Below are positions 5,537 to 6,424 of a DNA stretch of 6,424 nt, piece after piece; position 1 is the stretch's first letter; each line of letters opens with the position of its first letter. The notes beneath the pieces are model-generated. The model ran no database searches. It was not told the DNA's origin and worked only from the letters and a program-made list of their open reading frames with translations. Origin of the DNA: JAVVTR01 sp036653535 (GTDB taxonomy: Bacteria; Bacteroidota; Bacteroidia; Bacteroidales; P3); NCBI GenBank assembly GCA_036653535.1, contig JAVVTR010000035.1:1-6424 (forward strand). Reading direction: 5' to 3'. Position numbers and translations under genes: made by a program.

Positions 5537-6208
5537 ATGAAAAAAATTCTTTGTTATCTTTCTATGGCTATTGCCATGGTTGGTATGATTTCTTGCACTC
5601 CTAAACAAGACAAAACGATTGCTAATTTAAAAGCCGCTATTGACGGAGAAGCAACAGCCAGTGCCAAATATGCTGCTTTTGCAGAACAAGCAGCGAAAGA
5701 CAGCCTTTTTGCAGTAGAAGCTCTTTTTAAAGCTACCTCACAGGCAGAAGCTATTCACATCAAAAATCATCAAGAAGTTTTAGCTACTCTTGGGGTAAAA
5801 GATTATCAACCTAATGTTCAAACTTATGAAGTAAAGACAACGGCTGAAAACTTACAAGCTGCCATAGATGGGGAAACTTACGAATTTTCCACCATGTATC
5901 CTGGTTTTATTAAAGATGCAGAAGCAGAAAAAGTTCAAGGTGCTTTAGTTTCTTTTAATTATGCACAAGATGCAGAAAAAGGACATGCGAAAATTTATGC
6001 CGATGTCTTAGCTAAACTATCTACTCCAGAAATGTTGGCCGCTGTTTATTATGTATGCCCAAAATGTGGAAATACTTATGCCAATACCCCATCTGAAGTT
6101 TGCGAACTTTGCCAAACCGCTTCAGATCAATTCATTGTATTTAATGCAAATCTTCCAGTGGTATCTTCCGATTCCACCATGGTAGCCACCGCCAAAGTGG
6201 TTAAATAA
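5537..6208 (+). CDS. Exported lipoprotein rubrerythrin
   Basis: The 223-residue protein starts with a lipoprotein signal, MKKILCYLSMAIAMVGMISC, with lipobox Cys20, so it should be anchored in the envelope facing the periplasm or surface. The mature part is a ferritin-like rubrerythrin domain with all expected di-iron ligands: E38 (DGEATASAKY), E71 and H74 (EAIH), E113 and E116 (DGETYEF), and E147 with H150 (EKGH). A C-terminal rubredoxin-like iron site follows, CPKCG (174-178) and CELC (189-192), then a 30-residue tail. Rubrerythrins reduce hydrogen peroxide in anaerobes using electrons passed through the rubredoxin iron. Most are cytoplasmic and lack a signal, so an external electron donor would be needed here. 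The upstream DUF2231 membrane protein is a candidate partner by position only. The gene is followed by a 16-nt repeat array and a strong terminator. Confidence 0.92.
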   Translation: MKKILCYLSMAIAMVGMISCTPKQDKTIANLKAAIDGEATASAKYAAFAEQAAKDSLFAVEALFKATSQAEAIHIKNHQEVLATLGVKDYQPNVQTYEVKTTAENLQAAIDGETYEFSTMYPGFIKDAEAEKVQGALVSFNYAQDAEKGHAKIYADVLAKLSTPEMLAAVYYVCPKCGNTYANTPSEVCELCQTASDQFIVFNANLPVVSSDSTMVATAKVVK

Positions 6209-6220
6209 AAGACCTTGGAG

Positions 6221-6300
6221 AGAGCTTTCCGAAAGAAGAGTTTTCCGAAAGGAGAGCCTTCCCAAAGAAGAGCTTTCTTAAAGAGGAACTTTTAAACGAT
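6221..6300. repeat. 16-nt tandem repeat, four copies plus a degenerate fifth
   Basis: Units AGAGCTTTCCGAAAGA (6221-6236), AGAGTTTTCCGAAAGG (6237-6252), AGAGCCTTCCCAAAGA (6253-6268) and AGAGCTTTCTTAAAGA (6269-6284) follow each other without a gap. A decayed copy ends at 6300. Each unit has a near-palindromic centre (CTTTC-C-GAAAG) and could fold as a small hairpin. It lies in the 3' untranslated region of the rubrerythrin mRNA, before the terminator. It is unrelated in sequence to the array upstream of the glycosyltransferase. No known family is recognised. Confidence 0.8.
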
Positions 6301-6309
6301 ATTTTATAG

Positions 6310-6349
6310 AAGAGGGTCTATCCATAAAGTTGGATAGACCCTCTTTGTT
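6310..6349 (+). terminator. Strong hairpin terminator after the rubrerythrin
   Basis: A perfect 14-bp stem pairs AAGAGGGTCTATCC (6310-6323) with GGATAGACCCTCTT (6332-6345) around an 8-base loop, followed by a short T-rich stretch TTGTT before the putative intron boundary. The T run looks cut short, as if the insertion at 6350 interrupted it. Confidence 0.75.
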
Positions 6350-6424
6350 GTACGCTCAGCATGTACGTAATCTCATGGGTGCAAGTCCCTAACGAACCCT
6401 AATAGTGGGAATCGTCTAGCCAAT
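6350..6424 (+). mobile_element. 5' end of a group II intron, cut by the window edge
   Basis: From 6350 the sequence reads GTACGCTCAGCATG, close to the GUGYG start of group II introns. A hairpin GGG-TGCAAGT-CCC (6377-6389) follows, then the stretch AATAGTGGGAATCGTCTAGC (6401-6420). The arrangement GGGTGnAAGTCCC, then GATAGTnGGAA and CTAGCCAA, is what I remember from the domain I start of bacterial group II introns. The insertion point lies 4 bases after a terminator stem, the target type of class C introns. Only 75 bases are visible, so the reverse-transcriptase gene and catalytic domain V cannot be checked. A cobalamin-type riboswitch shares a similar GGTGCAAGTCC piece but its other conserved parts are absent. 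Confidence 0.65.

Noticed and set aside
6181..6200. Similarity of the rubrerythrin 3' end to a unit of the upstream repeat array (ATGGTAGCC...GCCAA)
   Set aside because: The shared stretch is short and gapped, lies in a coding frame that makes sense by itself, and is compatible with chance.

Overview
The window looks like Bacteroidota (probably Bacteroidales). It is AT-rich, several transcription starts carry the phylum-specific -7 box TAnnTTTG (TAACTTTG, TACCTTTG, TAATTTTG), Shine-Dalgarno sequences are absent, and the gene families are typical of gut or oral Bacteroidales. The genus cannot be named from this sequence.

Bases 1-3080 are accessory DNA, nearly all read leftward. They hold the N-terminal third of a tyrosine recombinase running off the left edge, then an AT-rich gap with paired 12-nt-period direct repeats and two converging terminators. 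Next comes a compact leftward operon, in transcription order: a Cro/C1-type regulator, a 91-residue N-terminal stub of a PLD-like helicase-type protein, a full-length RhuM protein, and a small lipoprotein split by a one-base deletion in an A tract. A frameshifted remnant follows that reads like the basic C-terminus of a mobilization relaxase. Together these suggest a decayed integrative or mobilizable element that carried a defence-type locus (PLD helicase plus RhuM), of which only a deleted remnant is left.

Bases 3099-6349 look like resident chromosome. A GT4-type glycosyltransferase (leftward) has a hexanucleotide tandem repeat in its promoter and a 15-nt-class degenerate minisatellite just upstream. 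After a gap of about 400 bases with no gene come two rightward genes: a four-helix DUF2231 membrane protein and an exported lipoprotein rubrerythrin with a complete set of di-iron ligands and a rubredoxin-like zinc-ribbon-type tail. A second, unrelated 16-nt tandem repeat and a strong terminator hairpin follow the rubrerythrin.

The last 75 bases look like the 5' end of a group II intron inserted 4 nt past that terminator stem, a placement typical of hairpin-targeting (class C) introns. The window is therefore a patchwork: two mobile-element contexts around a short resident segment that is itself rich in small tandem repeats. I see no complete new multi-gene system. The best leads are the deleted XRE-PLD-RhuM-lipoprotein operon, the repeat-bearing glycosyltransferase promoter and the intron next to the terminator.
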